Source: Pseudodesulfovibrio sp. (lineage in GTDB: Bacteria; Desulfobacterota; Desulfovibrionia; Desulfovibrionales; Desulfovibrionaceae). Taken from it: DNA of 64,000 nucleotides. Both the position numbers and the translations under genes were made by a program. The stretch is from the NCBI GenBank assembly GCA_016744135.1, contig JADGEX010000001.1:2119029-2183028 (forward strand), read 5' to 3'. How positions within the stretch are numbered: position 1 is the stretch's first letter; each line of letters starts with the position of its first letter. This document shows, one piece after another, positions 63,677 to 64,000 of the stretch. The notes below the pieces were generated by a model. The model was not told the origin of the DNA. It worked only from the letters and a program-made list of their open reading frames with translations, and ran no database searches.

Positions 63677-64000
63677 CTATATCTTTTGCGCGAGTTCTCG
63701 CAAGGTCTGTAGATTGCGGATATCATCCTGCAAGTTTTTGTCTTTGGGGGTCTCAAGTGTCTTGGGGACATCGGTAAAGCGAGCGTCCTGCATGAGGTTG
63801 CGGAAGCCATCCAGTCCGATGGTCCCTTTGCCTATGTGCTCGTGTCGATCCTTGTGAGAATTGAATTCGTTCTTGGTATCGTTCATGTGGAAGAATTTGA
63901 GTCGGTCCAATCCGATGGTGCGATCAAACGCCGCAAAGGTGGCCGCGTAGACTTCAGGGGTGCGGATGTCGTATCCGGCGGCAAAGGTGTGACATGTGTC
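63677..64000 (-). CDS. nfo: Endonuclease IV (partial, C-terminal part)
   Basis: The last 107 codons of a deoxyribonuclease IV-type AP endonuclease; the gene continues beyond the window. Reading inward from 64000, DTCHTFAAGYDIRT, RLKFFHMNDTKNEFNSHKDRHEHIG and ETPKDKNLQDDIRNL give the zinc-ligand blocks of the Nfo family, which cuts DNA 5' to abasic sites. The missing 5' part, start codon and promoter cannot be described. The HAD phosphatase gene follows 9 bp after its stop. Confidence 0.93.
   Translation of the reverse strand, partial: DTCHTFAAGYDIRTPEVYAATFAAFDRTIGLDRLKFFHMNDTKNEFNSHKDRHEHIGKGTIGLDGFRNLMQDARFTDVPKTLETPKDKNLQDDIRNLQTLRELAQKI

Overview
The window looks like a chromosomal segment of a Desulfovibrio/Pseudodesulfovibrio-type sulfate reducer (Desulfovibrionia, formerly Deltaproteobacteria). 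The pointers are the order dnaA-dnaN-gyrB-gyrA beside a probable replication origin, a ferredoxin-dependent 2-oxoacid oxidoreductase, rubrerythrin, a COG1900 (DUF39) homocysteine-biosynthesis protein, a cluster of NifX-like and ferredoxin-containing Mrp-type ATPases resembling the Desulfovibrio 'orange protein' loci, and four methyl-accepting chemotaxis proteins. This is inferred from protein families only. I see no rRNA, tRNA or CRISPR array.

Layout. 1-5.2 kb: a lipoprotein, a MerR-type regulator, queA and the four-gene korDABC operon ending in a strong terminator. 5.3-8.1 kb: an orphan RHS C-terminal fragment running into a reduced type II secretion remnant (gspL C-terminal part, gspM, gspN). 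8.3-11.6 kb: purD-purE, rubrerythrin and an untracked 54-aa membrane protein. 11.7-19.7 kb: two paralogous LysR regulators facing each other, a small membrane protein, a receiver-GGDEF cyclase with fabI, and an operon of two glycosyltransferases around a histidine phosphatase, then a TPR lipoprotein. 19.9-27.8 kb: gyrA, gyrB, dnaN, dnaA, all leftward, and a 445-bp AT-rich origin candidate. 27.8-36.2 kb: COG1900 protein, ftsEX, pabA-pabB-pabC, a second MerR-type regulator, a lipoprotein and a glycosyltransferase. 36.2-43.5 kb: two chemoreceptors, a fused RsbW-like kinase/GNAT protein and a ComM-type AAA ATPase. 43.5-48.1 kb: a membrane-tailed solute-binding protein and a five-gene leftward NifX/Mrp operon with repeated palindromic sites at its promoter. 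48.3-55.4 kb: solute-binding proteins, PACE and LysE exporters, a PAS-PP2C phosphatase coupled to MltF, and a universal stress protein. 55.5-64 kb: a chemoreceptor with tandem CZB-like domains, glnA, a DUF362 ferredoxin, a dCache chemoreceptor with a sigma-28-like promoter, a HAD phosphatase and the C-terminal part of endonuclease IV.

The least expected signals are non-coding. A ~120-bp element occurs four times (8230, 11186, 50574, 59234). Its copies differ at paired positions in ways that keep the stems and a bulged T, so the fold itself seems to be under selection; two copies start 2-3 bp after the stop codons of purE and glnA. A second, more degenerate family with long inverted repeats occurs near 10264, 19746, 29076 and 59461. 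Three related palindromes precede the DUF134-NifX operon and are plausible autoregulatory operators. All four chemoreceptors end in a similar acidic-aromatic tail, which suggests a shared tethering motif.
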